A program made the position numbers and the translations under genes. A stretch of 64,000 nt of DNA, taken from positions 1-64,000 of the forward strand of contig NZ_KB894432.1 in NCBI RefSeq assembly GCF_000374445.1, written 5' to 3'. Positions 34,804-44,130 of the stretch are shown here, piece after piece; position 1 is the first letter of the stretch, and each line of letters begins with the position of its first letter. This DNA is from Actinokineospora enzanensis DSM 44649. GTDB lineage: Bacteria > Actinomycetota > Actinomycetes > Mycobacteriales > Pseudonocardiaceae. The notes under the pieces are model-generated. The model searched no databases and was not told the DNA's origin. It worked only from the letters and a program-made list of their open reading frames with translations.

Positions 34804-35067
34804 CTAACCGGTACGCCGGTCCACTTGGCCGAAGAACGCCCGTTCGGCCCTGGTCAGCGGCACGCCGACGCGCTCGGGGTGCCCGTGGCACGGTGGTGTC
34901 CCTGTCTGCTGTGTCCTTCTCCGCTGTGTCCCCGGCGGTGACGGCGGGCGGAGGAAGTCCGGGTGCGGGTACAGCGCCGCGCCCAGGTCGATCACCAGCC
35001 GGGTCAGCAGCCCGCGCAGGCCGCCGGGCAGATCATCGGATGAATGCGCGTCCGCCTCACGTTTCAT
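34804..35067 (-). CDS. Small DUF6059-like protein
   Basis: An 87-residue protein whose C terminus reads GHPERVGVPLTRAERAFFGQ, resembling the end of the small actinobacterial DUF6059 family, with a hydrophobic N-terminal helix (LRGLLTRLVIDLGAALYP) and a proline-rich middle. The ATG at 35067 is chosen by family length. Function is unknown. It is divergent to the L,D-transpeptidase gene. Confidence 0.5.
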   Translation of the reverse strand: MKREADAHSSDDLPGGLRGLLTRLVIDLGAALYPHPDFLRPPSPPGTQRRRTQQTGTPPCHGHPERVGVPLTRAERAFFGQVDRRTG

Positions 35068-35304
35068 GCCGGGCAGTCTCCCGCCCGGCACTCGAATCCG
35101 CAGCGAATCCGACCGACTCCCGGATCGTGGGCGTTGTTCGCGTTTCCGTGAATTCCGCGTCCGCGCGGCTATCCGGGTCAGTCGGCCGGATTCCGGCACT
35201 CGCACATGTGGGTGGGATTGGGCGCACGAACACCCGGGTATGTCCGGGATACCCGAGGCAGCACCAAACACGAGCCCGGTTCGCGGGCGGATGGGAGGTC
35301 GACC

Positions 35305-35775
35305 ATGGGATCGCTGCGCAGGACGGGATCGAGGGCCGTGTTCGGCCGGGCGGCCGGGGTGGCCGCCGCGATGGTCGGGTTGGGTGTGGCGGGCGTGCTC
35401 GCCGCCCCGGCGGCCGGTGCGGCGGGACCACCGTGCGGTCCGGAGGCGCGGGCCTGCGTCTCGTTGGGCGGCAACGCGGCGTGGCTGATGGACGGCGGGG
35501 CGGTGACCTACGGCCCGGTGCCCATCACCACCGGCCGCAAGGGGTACGCCACCCCGACCGGCACCTTCCACGTCACCTACCGGGACATCGACCACTACAG
35601 CCGGGCCTTCAACGGCCCGATGCCGTACTCGGTGTTCTTCACGACCTCCGGGGTGGCCTTCCACCAGGGCAGCCTGAAGGTCAAGTCGCACGGGTGCGTG
35701 CACCTGTCGAAGGAGGCGGCCAGGACGTTCTACGACGGTCTGGCCCCGGGTGACGTGGTGCAGGTGGTCGCGTAG
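35305..35775 (+). CDS. Secreted L,D-transpeptidase (YkuD domain)
   Basis: A 156-residue protein with an N-terminal signal peptide (cleavage near APAAGAAG) and a minimal YkuD catalytic domain ending in FHQGSLKVKSHGCVHLSK, which holds the conserved His and the nucleophile Cys. It would form 3-3 cross-links in peptidoglycan or attach proteins to it. GGGAGG lies 6 bases before the ATG at 35305; a longer frame from 35206 lacks such a site. The domain is short, with no peptidoglycan-binding module. Confidence 0.88.
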   Translation: MGSLRRTGSRAVFGRAAGVAAAMVGLGVAGVLAAPAAGAAGPPCGPEARACVSLGGNAAWLMDGGAVTYGPVPITTGRKGYATPTGTFHVTYRDIDHYSRAFNGPMPYSVFFTTSGVAFHQGSLKVKSHGCVHLSKEAARTFYDGLAPGDVVQVVA

Positions 35776-35786
35776 CCGCGAACAGC

Positions 35787-35866
35787 GGGATCAAGCACAG
35801 CAGGGATCAAGCACAGCAGGGATCAAGCACAGCAGGGATCAAGCACAGCAGGGATCAAGCACGGCG
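35787..35866 (+). repeat. Tandem repeat, 16-bp unit, five copies
   Basis: The unit GGGATCAAGCACAGCA is repeated head to tail five times just after the transpeptidase stop; the fifth copy differs at two bases. It is non-coding. It may have arisen by slippage. No known element matches. Confidence 0.85.
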
Positions 35867-36291
35867 AGGAACACGGGTGGGCGGCACTGTGCCGCTCACC
35901 CATTTCACGTCCGGCGTTGATCCGCGCGGGTTCACCCTCGGCCGGGAAGGTCCGGCGACGGTCGTCGGCCCTGGAGTTCCGTGTTCACGCGTGCAGCGCT
36001 GCCGGTACCGGTGGCATTCACGTCCGCCCCGTCCGCCCACCCCGCCCGGACCGGGGAAGAGGCACGGCTCACTTGGCGGCCGAACTGCACCCCGCGTCCC
36101 GTACTCTCGACCTCCCCACGCCGGGGGCGCTCGTGCTCACCATCACCGTGATCTGAGTCGCCATGAAAAGGTGCATTGATGCACCGACGTTCACCTGGTC
36201 GTGCACCCAGAAATCCTCACGCAAATGCTCAGGCCCTCCGGGACGTCGCCGATGACAGCGGGCGACACCGGACCTGGAAGCGTGGTGGAGC
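35867..36291. other. Intergenic region before cheA, 425 bp
   Basis: Contains the candidate sigma-28 type promoter at 36229-36255 close to cheA. Short frames inside it have proline/arginine-rich composition typical of non-coding GC-rich DNA, so no gene is called. Confidence 0.5.
36229..36255 (+). promoter_or_regulatory. Candidate WhiG/FliA (sigma-28) promoter of cheA
   Basis: TCAG at 36229-36232, exactly 15 bases, then GCCGATGA at 36248-36255, close to the TCAA/TAAA-N15-GCCGATAA consensus of motility/WhiG sigma factors. The cheA start is 37 bases downstream. Confidence 0.65.
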
Positions 36292-38592
36292 GTGGAAGAC
36301 TTCGATGATGTGGTCCAGGAATTCCTGGTCGAGAGCTACGAGAACCTCGACCAGTTGGACCAAGACCTCGTCGCGCTAGAACGCGACCCGACCGCTCGCG
36401 ACCGACTCGCGAGCGTGTTCCGGACCATTCACACCATCAAGGGGACCTCGGGGTTCCTGGCGTTCGCCAAGCTGGAGCAGGTCACCCACGCGGGTGAGTC
36501 GCTGCTGGCCCGCCTGCGCGATGGTGCGCAGGTCCTGGACCGTCGGGGCGCCGACGTGCTGCTGCGCGTCGTCGACATCGTGCGCGCGCTGCTCGCGCAG
36601 ATCGAGCGGGACGGCCAAGAGGGCGAGATGGACATCCGGTCCGTCATCGTCGAGGTCGAGGCGTGCATCACCGGCGAGGGTGCCCCCGCCCCGCTGCCCG
36701 CCGCCGACAGCGCCGCCAAGGCCGAGAGCAAGTCCGAGACCGAGCCCGCGAAGTCCGAGGCGTCCGCGCCCGCCGAGACCCCCGCCGAGCCGGTCGCCGA
36801 CGCGCCCGCCGCCGTCGACACCCCGGCCGCCGCGCCGACCGCCGACGCCGCCAAGACCGCCGACGCGGCCCCGATGGAGGAGCCCGCCAGCCGTCGCGGC
36901 GTCGCGGACACCTCCGTGCGCGTGGACGTGGAGCTGCTGGACAAGCTGATGCGCCTGGTCGGCGAGCTCGTGCTGACCCGCAACCAGATGGTGCGGGCCA
37001 CCGAGCACAACGGCGACCACACCCTCAGCCGGGCCGCGCAGCGACTCAACATCATCACCAGCGAGCTGCAGGAAGGGGTCATGAAGACCCGCATGCAGCC
37101 CATCAGCCACCTGTGGTCCAAGCTGCCCCGGGTCGTCCGCGACCTGAGCAACTCGCTGGGCCGTCAGGTCCGGCTGGAGCTGGAGGGTGCCGAGACCGAG
37201 CTGGACCGCAGCCTGCTTGAGGCGGTCAAGGACCCGCTGACCCACCTCGTGCGCAACGCGGTGGACCACGGCCTGGAGGCACCGGAGGACCGGGTCAAGG
37301 CGGGCAAGCCCGCCGAGGGCACGCTGACCCTGCGCGCCTACCACGAGCACGGCCACGTGGTGGTCGAGGTCGCCGACGACGGCAAGGGCGTGGACCCGAA
37401 GCTGATCGGCGCCACCGCGGTCAAGCGCGGCCTGCTCACCGAGACCCAGGTCGCCGCCATGGACCCGGACGACGTGCTGCGCCTGGTGTTCCGCCCCGGT
37501 TTCTCCACCGCGGCCAAGGTCAGCAACGTGTCCGGCCGCGGTGTCGGCATGGACGTGGTGCGCACCAACCTGGAGGCCATCGGCGGCGCGGTCGACCTGC
37601 GCTCGGTGGTCGGCAAGGGCACCACCTGGCGGTTGACCATCCCGCTCACCCTGGCCATCGTGCAGGCGCTGATCGTGGAGAGCGGCGGCGAGCGCTACGT
37701 GCTGCCGCAGATGTCGGTCCGCGAGCTGGTCTCGGTCGAGGGGCAGACCTCGGCGCGCATCGAGTACGTCTCCGGCGCCCCGGTCTGCCGCCTGCGCGGC
37801 AGGCTGCTGCCGCTGGTCCGGCTCAACGAGGCCCTGGGCGGTCCCGCCGAGCGTCCCGAGGAGAACGGCGAGGCCATCTACATCGCGGTGCTCAACGGCG
37901 AGGGCCACGAGTTCGGCCTGGTCGTCGACCGCGTGCTGACCACCGAGGAGGTCGTGGTCAAGCCACTGGCCAGCCACCTCAAGGACGTCGGCTGCTACGC
38001 CGGTGCCACGATCCTGGGCGACGGCCGCGTGTCGCTGATCCTGGACGTGCTGGCGCTGGCCCGCAACGCGCACCTCGGCTCGGCCGAGCGCGCCGCCGCG
38101 GCCGCCGCCGCGCTGGCCGAGGCCGCCGCCGCGCTGCGCGGCGAGTCCCGCGACCGGCTGCTGGTCACCCGGGTCAGCGACCGCCGGGTCGCCATCCCGC
38201 TCAGCATGGTCACCCGCCTGGAGGAGTTCCCGGTCACGGCCATCGAACGGGTCGGCAGCCGCGAGGTCGTCCAGTACCGGGGTGCGATCCTGCCGCTGCT
38301 GCGCCTGTCCGGGCTGCTCGGCTCCTGGTCGGAGGACGTCTCCGACACCGTCCCGGCGGTCGTCTACTCCTCCGGCGGCCACTCGGTCGCGCTGGCGGTG
38401 GACGGCATCCTGGACATCGTCGACGACACCGCGCCGCACGGCCCGGCCGACGGCGACGGGCTGTCCGGCTCGACCGTGATCGACGACAAGGTCACCGAGC
38501 TGCTGGACATGCGGCGGGCGATCATGGCCGCCGACCCGGACTTCGACCTGCCCGAGTACGAGACCCCCGACTACCTGGTGGAGGCGTCGTGA
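36292..38592 (+). CDS. cheA: Chemotaxis histidine kinase CheA with two CheW-like domains
   Basis: A 766-residue CheA. An N-terminal Hpt domain carries the phosphorylated His47 in RTIHTIKGTSGF. An Ala/Pro/Glu-rich linker spans about 120-205, then a dimerisation domain (LLDKLMRLVGELVLTRNQM), an HATPase domain (HLVRNAVDHGLE, DDGKGVD, GRGVGMDVV) and a CheW-like regulatory domain to about 590. Unusually a second CheW-like domain follows (about 618-750: RLLVTRVSDRRVAIPLSMV). No CheY-binding P2 domain is evident in the linker. The GTG at 36292 gives the normal N terminus. It is coupled to cheW by a 4-bp overlap. Confidence 0.95.
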   Translation: MEDFDDVVQEFLVESYENLDQLDQDLVALERDPTARDRLASVFRTIHTIKGTSGFLAFAKLEQVTHAGESLLARLRDGAQVLDRRGADVLLRVVDIVRALLAQIERDGQEGEMDIRSVIVEVEACITGEGAPAPLPAADSAAKAESKSETEPAKSEASAPAETPAEPVADAPAAVDTPAAAPTADAAKTADAAPMEEPASRRGVADTSVRVDVELLDKLMRLVGELVLTRNQMVRATEHNGDHTLSRAAQRLNIITSELQEGVMKTRMQPISHLWSKLPRVVRDLSNSLGRQVRLELEGAETELDRSLLEAVKDPLTHLVRNAVDHGLEAPEDRVKAGKPAEGTLTLRAYHEHGHVVVEVADDGKGVDPKLIGATAVKRGLLTETQVAAMDPDDVLRLVFRPGFSTAAKVSNVSGRGVGMDVVRTNLEAIGGAVDLRSVVGKGTTWRLTIPLTLAIVQALIVESGGERYVLPQMSVRELVSVEGQTSARIEYVSGAPVCRLRGRLLPLVRLNEALGGPAERPEENGEAIYIAVLNGEGHEFGLVVDRVLTTEEVVVKPLASHLKDVGCYAGATILGDGRVSLILDVLALARNAHLGSAERAAAAAAALAEAAAALRGESRDRLLVTRVSDRRVAIPLSMVTRLEEFPVTAIERVGSREVVQYRGAILPLLRLSGLLGSWSEDVSDTVPAVVYSSGGHSVALAVDGILDIVDDTAPHGPADGDGLSGSTVIDDKVTELLDMRRAIMAADPDFDLPEYETPDYLVEAS

Positions 38593-39020
38593 GCACCTAC
38601 CGATACGCCACCTTCGAGGTGGCGGGCCAACTCTTCGGGCTGGAGGTGGGCGAGGTGCAGGAGGTGCTCGCGTTCAGCGAGTACACCCCGGTGCCGCTGG
38701 CCCCCGGGCACGTCGGCGGCCTGTTCAACCTGCGCGGCCAGGTCATCGCCGCGCTGGACCTGCGGGTCCGCCTCGGCGAGCCGCGGGTGGACCGCGCCGG
38801 TCCGGCGATGAACGTCATCGTGCGCACCGACGAGGAGTCGGTGAGCCTGCTGGTGGACCGCATCGGCGACGTGGTGGAGCTCGACGACACCGCCGCCGAG
38901 CCGGTGCCGGACACCCTCAGCGGTCCGGCCCGCGAGCTGATCACCGCGGCGTACCCGCTGGCGGACCGCCTGATGCTCGCGCTGGACGCGCGGGCGGCGG
39001 TACGCGGCGAGGCCGCCTGA
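38589..39020 (+). CDS. cheW: Chemotaxis coupling protein CheW
   Basis: A 143-residue single CheW domain: FEVAGQLFGLEVGEVQEVLA, the VGGLFNLRGQVIAALDLRVR core and LLVDRIGDVVEL. It links receptors to CheA at the membrane array. GTGAGC start overlaps the cheA stop, so expression is coupled. Confidence 0.95.
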   Translation: MSTYRYATFEVAGQLFGLEVGEVQEVLAFSEYTPVPLAPGHVGGLFNLRGQVIAALDLRVRLGEPRVDRAGPAMNVIVRTDEESVSLLVDRIGDVVELDDTAAEPVPDTLSGPARELITAAYPLADRLMLALDARAAVRGEAA

Positions 39021-39030
39021 CACCCCTACC

Positions 39031-39086
39031 GGTCCGGGTATCGACTGTCCCCGGCGGCATCTCGCCGCCGGGGACGGCCCCGGACC
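39031..39086 (+). terminator. Nested hairpin between cheW and the MCP gene
   Basis: GTCCCCGGCGG at 39047-39057 pairs with 39065-39075, and an outer pair (39031-39038 with 39078-39086 region) can extend it. With no T tract it may be a partial terminator or an mRNA-stabilising structure inside the che transcript. Confidence 0.4.
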
Positions 39087-39161
39087 GCACCCGTGCTGTT
39101 CCCCTTGCCATACCTCTCCTCGCCGCGACGACGCGGCACCTGCGAAGGGCAACCGGACGCG

Positions 39162-40805
39162 ATGTCTGACTCGACCACCCCCGACGCGCGCCGGGGCGGC
39201 CTCGGCCGGTTCCTCGCCGACCGCTCGCTGGCCACCAAGATCTTCGCCGCCATCGCGCTGCCCGCGGTGGTGGCCATCGGCGTCGGCGTGCAGGGCATGA
39301 TCATGACCCACGACGGGGCGCAGACCTCGGCCAGGATCGGCCGCAACGCCGCCGCCGTCGGGGAGATCAGCAACTTCAACAGCCAGGCCATCACCGCGAC
39401 CTCGTTCCTGCTCAGCTCCTTCATCACCAGTGACGCGAGCCGGGTCCAGACCGAGGTCCAGGGCACCACCTCGGCGATCGCCGACCTGCGCAAGTCCCTG
39501 GTGGGCTTCCAGGGCACGCTCGCCGCCGACCCGACCGCGAGCCAGAACGCCAAGGACGTGCTCGCCGGCATCCTGGGCAACCTGGACAAGCTGTCCTCGG
39601 TGCTCGACGACCAGGTCTTCCCGCTGGCCACCGCCGGGCAGTCCGAGCAGGCGCTGGTGCTGTTCAACGGCGCGGGCCAGGCGGTCATGAACGACATGGG
39701 CAACGGTCTGGCCCAGCTCCAGCAGATCGAGCTGACCGACGTGGCCGGGGGCGTGGCGGACGCCGCCTCCGCCAGCGACACCGCGCGCTGGACGATGCTG
39801 ACCTCGCTGGGCGCGGGCCTGCTGCTGGCGCTGCTGCTGGGCTGGGTCACCATCCGCGGCATCACCCGCTCGATCGGCGCGGTGTCCAGCGTGCTGGAGT
39901 CGGTGGCCGACGGGAACCTGACCCGCCAGGTCGATGTCCGCTCCGCCGACGAGGTCGGCCGGATGGCGACGTCGCTGAACAAGGCCACCGCGAGCATGCA
40001 CGACACGGTCACCGCGATGGCCAGGGGGATCGACTCGTTGGAGGGCGCCACGCACGAGATGACCGGGATCGCGGGCAAGGTCGGCCGGGCCACCGACGAG
40101 ACCAGCAGCCAGGCCGGTGTGGTCGCCGCCGCGGCCGAGCAGGTCGCGCGCAACGTGCAGACCGTGGCCACCGGCGCGGACGAGATGTCCGCCTCGATCA
40201 AGGAGATCGCGCAGTCGGCCAACGAGGCCGCGGACGTCGCCGGCCAGGCCGTGTCCGTCGCGGCCACCACCAACGGCACCGTCGCCAAGCTGGGCGAGTC
40301 GTCGATGGAGATCGGCAACGTGGTCAAGGTCATCACCTCGATCGCCGAGCAGACCAACCTGCTGGCGTTGAACGCCACCATCGAGGCGGCTCGGGCGGGC
40401 GACGCGGGCAAGGGCTTCGCCGTGGTGGCCAACGAGGTCAAGGATCTCGCCCAGGAGACGGCGAAGGCGACCGAGGACATCTCCCGCCGGGTCGAGATGA
40501 TCCAGGCGGACACCACGAACGCCGTGCACGCCATCGACGAGATCTCCGAGATCATCGGCCGGATCAACGACTTCCAGCTCACCATCGCCTCCGCGGTGGA
40601 GGAGCAGACCGCCACCACCGCCGAGATGAACCGGAACGTGGGCGAGGCCGCGGCGGGTGTGTCCGAGATCGCAGCGAGCATCGCGGGCGTGGCCGACGGG
40701 GCCACCAGCGCGACCTCGGCGATCGGCGAGTCGGACCAGGCGATGGGCGCGCTGACCCATCTTTCGGCTGAACTACAGGAGCAGGTCAACCGCTTCACAA
40801 CCTGA
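39162..40805 (+). CDS. Methyl-accepting chemotaxis protein
   Basis: A 547-residue transmembrane receptor. A first TM helix lies at about 28-48 ([20 protein letters not shown]), then a small helical extracytoplasmic sensor of about 160 residues, a second TM helix ([20 protein letters not shown]), a HAMP domain, and the signalling domain with the highly conserved tip [20 protein letters not shown] and [18 protein letters not shown]. Ligand unknown. The ATG at 39162 avoids an arginine-rich upstream leader. It is the only receptor in the window. Confidence 0.95.
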   Translation: MSDSTTPDARRGGLGRFLADRSLATKIFAAIALPAVVAIGVGVQGMIMTHDGAQTSARIGRNAAAVGEISNFNSQAITATSFLLSSFITSDASRVQTEVQGTTSAIADLRKSLVGFQGTLAADPTASQNAKDVLAGILGNLDKLSSVLDDQVFPLATAGQSEQALVLFNGAGQAVMNDMGNGLAQLQQIELTDVAGGVADAASASDTARWTMLTSLGAGLLLALLLGWVTIRGITRSIGAVSSVLESVADGNLTRQVDVRSADEVGRMATSLNKATASMHDTVTAMARGIDSLEGATHEMTGIAGKVGRATDETSSQAGVVAAAAEQVARNVQTVATGADEMSASIKEIAQSANEAADVAGQAVSVAATTNGTVAKLGESSMEIGNVVKVITSIAEQTNLLALNATIEAARAGDAGKGFAVVANEVKDLAQETAKATEDISRRVEMIQADTTNAVHAIDEISEIIGRINDFQLTIASAVEEQTATTAEMNRNVGEAAAGVSEIAASIAGVADGATSATSAIGESDQAMGALTHLSAELQEQVNRFTT

Positions 40806-40892
40806 TTAATCCCGGGTCACCCACACGGTCCTCATTGATCACAGTATGCTCGCATGTGGACAGTCCGAGCTGGACAGAGGGCAGAAACCGGG

Positions 40893-40926
40893 CGGCGCCG
40901 TTCCTCACCCCCCAGGGACGGCGCCG
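40893..40926 (+). terminator. Hairpin terminator after the MCP gene
   Basis: CGGCGCCGTTCC at 40893-40904 pairs with 40916-40926 (one bulged T), about 90 bases past the MCP stop. The tail is not T-rich. Confidence 0.5.
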
Positions 40927-40953
40927 TCGCTCTGAGTAGTATTATCGGCTGAT

Positions 40954-41862
40954 ATGTACTCTTTCGGTAATCGAGAGGTGCATACTGCTCAGATGTACAG
41001 CCTCGTCAGTGCCCCCGTTCTGGGGTTCGATCTCACCCGCTTGGAGGGCGGGCCTGCAACGGCGGACATTCTGCTGACGTTGCTGGCCCAGACCAGAGCC
41101 GGTGTCGAAGGGCTTGCCCGGCACGCCGCCCCGCAAACCCCCGCCCTGGCCCTCGCCCGCTCGCACGCCCTGCGCGCGGCCACCGAGAAGCCGTCCGTCC
41201 GCGACCTCGCGGGCCCGTCCGCGGTCAGCCTGCTGCAACGCGCTCCCATCGGGACGCTCGCCGCACTGCTGCACTGCCTGCGCACCGACATCCTGGTGCC
41301 GGACCGCGATGACGCCACCGTCGACACCCCGCCCGCCGACGCCCCCGAGGACGCGGTCGCCATGGTCACCGACGCGGTCTGCGCGACCTACCTGCGCGAG
41401 TCGCTGACCGACACCGACCGTCGGGTGCTCGCCGCCGCCTGGCTCTCCGCCCGTCGGCACCTGGCGAAGACCACAGTGGACCTCGGGCCCGCGACCCAGC
41501 CGGTGCACCGGCTGCTCGACCGGGTCCGCTCCGCCCACCCCGCCGAGGTGCGCGCCCTGGGGGCGTCCGCGGAGCGGATGCGCGCGGGCCAGGTCAGCTG
41601 GTCGGCCGCGATGCACTCGGCCGCCTGGGGCGTGCACCTGGCCGGACGGGTCCGGGCCGCCGCCGCGGCACAGCTGATGCTGGTGCGGGCCGTGGACACC
41701 GCGGGCATCTCGGTGGACGACCGGGCCAGCGGCGTGTGGAACGTGCTCAGCGGCGCCGCGCAGGCGCTGATGGTCCGCGACCTCGTCGACTCCGAGTCCG
41801 CGCAGGAACTCCTCATCCCCGCCCTCACCGCGTTCGGCCCCGACTGGCTCGCCGACGCCTGA
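40954..41862 (+). CDS. Unknown protein in the chemotaxis locus
   Basis: A 302-residue, alanine-rich, largely helical protein with no signal peptide, TM helix or recognised domain. It opens with MYSF and repeats a similar MYSLVS at residue 14, which may be the true start. It is flanked by a hairpin upstream (40893-40926) and a strong terminator downstream (41983-42020), so it is its own transcription unit; TAGTATTAT shortly before the start could be part of a promoter. Its place between mcp and cheB suggests a motility- or chemotaxis-related role, but nothing in the sequence proves it. Confidence 0.7.
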   Translation: MYSFGNREVHTAQMYSLVSAPVLGFDLTRLEGGPATADILLTLLAQTRAGVEGLARHAAPQTPALALARSHALRAATEKPSVRDLAGPSAVSLLQRAPIGTLAALLHCLRTDILVPDRDDATVDTPPADAPEDAVAMVTDAVCATYLRESLTDTDRRVLAAAWLSARRHLAKTTVDLGPATQPVHRLLDRVRSAHPAEVRALGASAERMRAGQVSWSAAMHSAAWGVHLAGRVRAAAAAQLMLVRAVDTAGISVDDRASGVWNVLSGAAQALMVRDLVDSESAQELLIPALTAFGPDWLADA

Positions 41863-41982
41863 AAGTCCCGTCCGGGTCACCCGTTCGGCTGGAAGCCAGA
41901 CCCATCTTCAGGTCCCCGTTGTACCCCTGCGAGGTTGCGGCGCGCACGACGATGTGACGCCGACAACTCGCTCCCACACTTC

Positions 41983-42020
41983 CCCCAGGGCCCGCGCGAA
42001 ACCGCGCGGGCCCTGGGCTT
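41983..42020 (+). terminator. Strong intrinsic terminator
   Basis: A perfect 14-bp stem (41983-41996 with 42001-42014), 4-base loop, then GCTTTTTCG. Ends the transcript of the unknown 302-residue protein. Confidence 0.88.
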
Positions 42021-42138
42021 TTTCGACCGGAACCCCTTGGTTCCGGCGCCCCGGCGCCGACTACCGGATCGAACCGATGCGACAACCGTTCGGCACCGAA
42101 AAACCGTGAACCGGCTGAGAACTCCCCCTGACGAGCGC

Positions 42139-42165
42139 TCAGGACCGCGTGGACCCGGCCGATGC
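42139..42165 (+). promoter_or_regulatory. Candidate WhiG/FliA (sigma-28) promoter of the cheB operon
   Basis: TCAG at 42139-42142, 15 bases, then GCCGATGC at 42158-42165. The cheB start is 53 bases downstream, behind a terminator for the preceding gene. Confidence 0.65.
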
Positions 42166-42217
42166 AGCAGTTGTCGCGGAGGTCAGGTGCCTCCGCCGCG
42201 ATCTCGGAGGGCCCACT

Positions 42218-43297
42218 GTGATCACGGTGCTGGTGGTGGACGACTCGGTGGTGATCCGCCGGCTCGTCACGGACGTGCTCTCCGCCGATCCGAAGGTCCG
42301 CGTCATCGGCACGGCCCCGGACGGCAAGATCGCGCTGGCGAAGATAGCCCAGCTCAAACCCGACGTGGTCACGCTGGACGTGGAGATGCCCGTGCTCAAC
42401 GGCGTCGAGACGGTCCGCGAGATCCGCAAGACCAACCCCAAGTTGCCGGTCATCATGTTCTCCACGTTGACCAGTGACGGTGCCGAGGCCACGGTCGCCG
42501 CGCTCGCCGCGGGGGCCACGGACTACGTCACCAAGCCCGCCAACGCGGGCAGCGTCAACAAGGCCGTCAACGAGGTGCGCGAGCAGCTGCTGCCGCGCAT
42601 CCACGCGCTGTGCGGCAAACCGGTCTACGCCCCGCCGCCGCCGCGTCCCCCGGACGCGGCGAAGAAGGCAGCGGGGCCGAGGCCACCGGTGCAGGCCGTG
42701 TTCATCGGATCGTCCACGGGCGGTCCGGAGGCCCTGCGCACGGTGCTGACCAAGTTGCCGGCGACCCTGCCGGTACCGATCCTGGTGGCGCAGCACATGC
42801 CCCCTGTGTTCACCACCATGCTCGCCCGCCGCATCGACCAGGAGAGCGCCCTGCGCGTGGTCGAGGCGACGGAGGGCGATCCGCTGCGGCCCGGCAGTGT
42901 CTACATCGCACCGGGCGGGCGGCACATGGAGGTCGTCAAGGCCCCGGGCGGTGCCCGGATCCGGTTGCACGACGGCCCCATGGAGAACCACTGCAGACCG
43001 GCGGTGGACGTGTTGTTCCGCTCCGCGGCGCGCGTCTACGGCGCGGGATCCCTGGTCGTCATGCTCACCGGCATGGGCCAGGACGGAAAGCTCGGCACCC
43101 AGGGCCTCGCCGCCCTCGGGGCCGGGGTGCTCGCCCAGGACCAGGCAAGTTCCGTGGTCTGGGGGATGCCCGGGGCTGTCGTCAGCGCGGGCTTGGCCGA
43201 CGCGGTACTGCCGCTCGGACAGATCGCGGAGAACATCGTCGCCCGCCTGCAAGCGAAGGCGACCGCAACTGGAAGGGAGGTGGCGCGGTGGAAATGA
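42218..43297 (+). CDS. cheB: Chemotaxis protein-glutamate methylesterase CheB
   Basis: A 359-residue CheB: an N-terminal receiver domain (VLVVDDSVVIRRL; phospho-Asp in VVTLDVEMPVLNG; YVTKPA), a proline-rich linker (PPPPRPPD), and a C-terminal methylesterase with the Ser in FIGSSTGGPEAL, His in VAQHMPP and Asp in MLTGMGQDG. It demethylates or deamidates receptors during adaptation. GTG at 42218 has CGGAGG 7 bases upstream; an upstream frame from 42149 adds unconserved residues. It overlaps cheR by 10 bp. Confidence 0.95.
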   Translation: MITVLVVDDSVVIRRLVTDVLSADPKVRVIGTAPDGKIALAKIAQLKPDVVTLDVEMPVLNGVETVREIRKTNPKLPVIMFSTLTSDGAEATVAALAAGATDYVTKPANAGSVNKAVNEVREQLLPRIHALCGKPVYAPPPPRPPDAAKKAAGPRPPVQAVFIGSSTGGPEALRTVLTKLPATLPVPILVAQHMPPVFTTMLARRIDQESALRVVEATEGDPLRPGSVYIAPGGRHMEVVKAPGGARIRLHDGPMENHCRPAVDVLFRSAARVYGAGSLVVMLTGMGQDGKLGTQGLAALGAGVLAQDQASSVVWGMPGAVVSAGLADAVLPLGQIAENIVARLQAKATATGREVARWK

Positions 43298-44130
43298 CCC
43301 CGGCGCTGTTCGCGTTCGTGGCCGACCTGGTCTACCGGGAGGCCGGCATGGTGCTGCGCCCCGGCAAGGAATACCTGGTCGAGTCCAAGCTCAAGCCAGT
43401 GGCCAAGAACACCGGGCACCCCACGGTGGGCGCGTTGGCCAACGCGCTTCGGACGGGCTCGGCCTCCCTGCGCACGCAGGTGGTCGAGGCCCTGACCATC
43501 AACGAGACATCCTGGTTCCGGGACCGGGAGCCGTACGCCGCGCTGCAGGATGTGATCCTGCCCGACGTACTGTCCAACTCGACCGGTCCGGTGCGGATCT
43601 GGTCGGCGGCGTGCTCCAGCGGCCAGGAGCCGTACAGCATCGCCATCACCCTGGAGAAGGCCCTCCCGATCGGGCGCAGCTACCAGATCATGGGTAGCGA
43701 CCTGTCCGAGGAGATGCTGCGGCGTTCGCGCGCGGGCAGGTTCAACCAGTTGGAGATCAACCGGGGACTCCCGGCGACCGACCTGGTGACCTACTTCCAG
43801 CGCGCTGGAGCGGAGTGGGAGGTGATCCCGCGGATCCGGCAGAACCTGTCGTTCCAGCGGGTCAACCTCTGCGCGACGCTGCCGCCGATGCAGAAGTTCG
43901 ACGTGGTGTTCCTGCGCAACGTGCTCATCTACTTCGAGCCGGAGACCAAGCGCGCGGTGCTCGACCGCATCCGTCAGGTGCTCAACCCCGGTGGTTGGCT
44001 CCTGCTCGGCGCGGCAGAGTCCACTGTGGGCATCGACTCCGTGTTCGAGCGGGTGCCGGTGGGCCGGACCGCCATCTATCGGGCGCCTGCCCGTGAACGC
44101 CAACTGGTGAAAGAGGTGACGCAGTGCTAG
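43288..44130 (+). CDS. cheR: Chemotaxis protein methyltransferase CheR
   Basis: A 280-residue CheR with the N-terminal helical domain and a SAM-binding domain (RIWSAACSSGQEPYSIAITL, GSDLSEEMLRRSRAG, DVVFLRNVLIYFEPETKRAV). It methylates receptor glutamates. The GTG at 43288 is chosen because GGGAGG is 7 bases upstream. Partner of cheB in the same operon; its end overlaps the next response regulator. Confidence 0.95.
   Translation: MEMTPALFAFVADLVYREAGMVLRPGKEYLVESKLKPVAKNTGHPTVGALANALRTGSASLRTQVVEALTINETSWFRDREPYAALQDVILPDVLSNSTGPVRIWSAACSSGQEPYSIAITLEKALPIGRSYQIMGSDLSEEMLRRSRAGRFNQLEINRGLPATDLVTYFQRAGAEWEVIPRIRQNLSFQRVNLCATLPPMQKFDVVFLRNVLIYFEPETKRAVLDRIRQVLNPGGWLLLGAAESTVGIDSVFERVPVGRTAIYRAPARERQLVKEVTQC

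Larger units (their letters stand above)
41863..42217. other. Intergenic region before cheB, 355 bp
   Basis: Holds the intrinsic terminator at 41983-42020 and the candidate sigma-28 promoter at 42139-42165. No gene is seen. Confidence 0.6.

Noticed and set aside
35877-36179. 100-residue plus-strand frame before cheA
   Set aside because: Proline/arginine-rich, no ribosome site, no homologous-looking segments; treated as intergenic.
36376-38439. 687-residue minus-strand frame opposite cheA
   Set aside because: Antisense shadow of cheA with low-complexity His/Gly/Arg composition and no ribosome site.
38571-40798. Long minus-strand frames opposite cheW and the MCP gene
   Set aside because: Shadows of well-recognised genes on the other strand; no conserved motifs.
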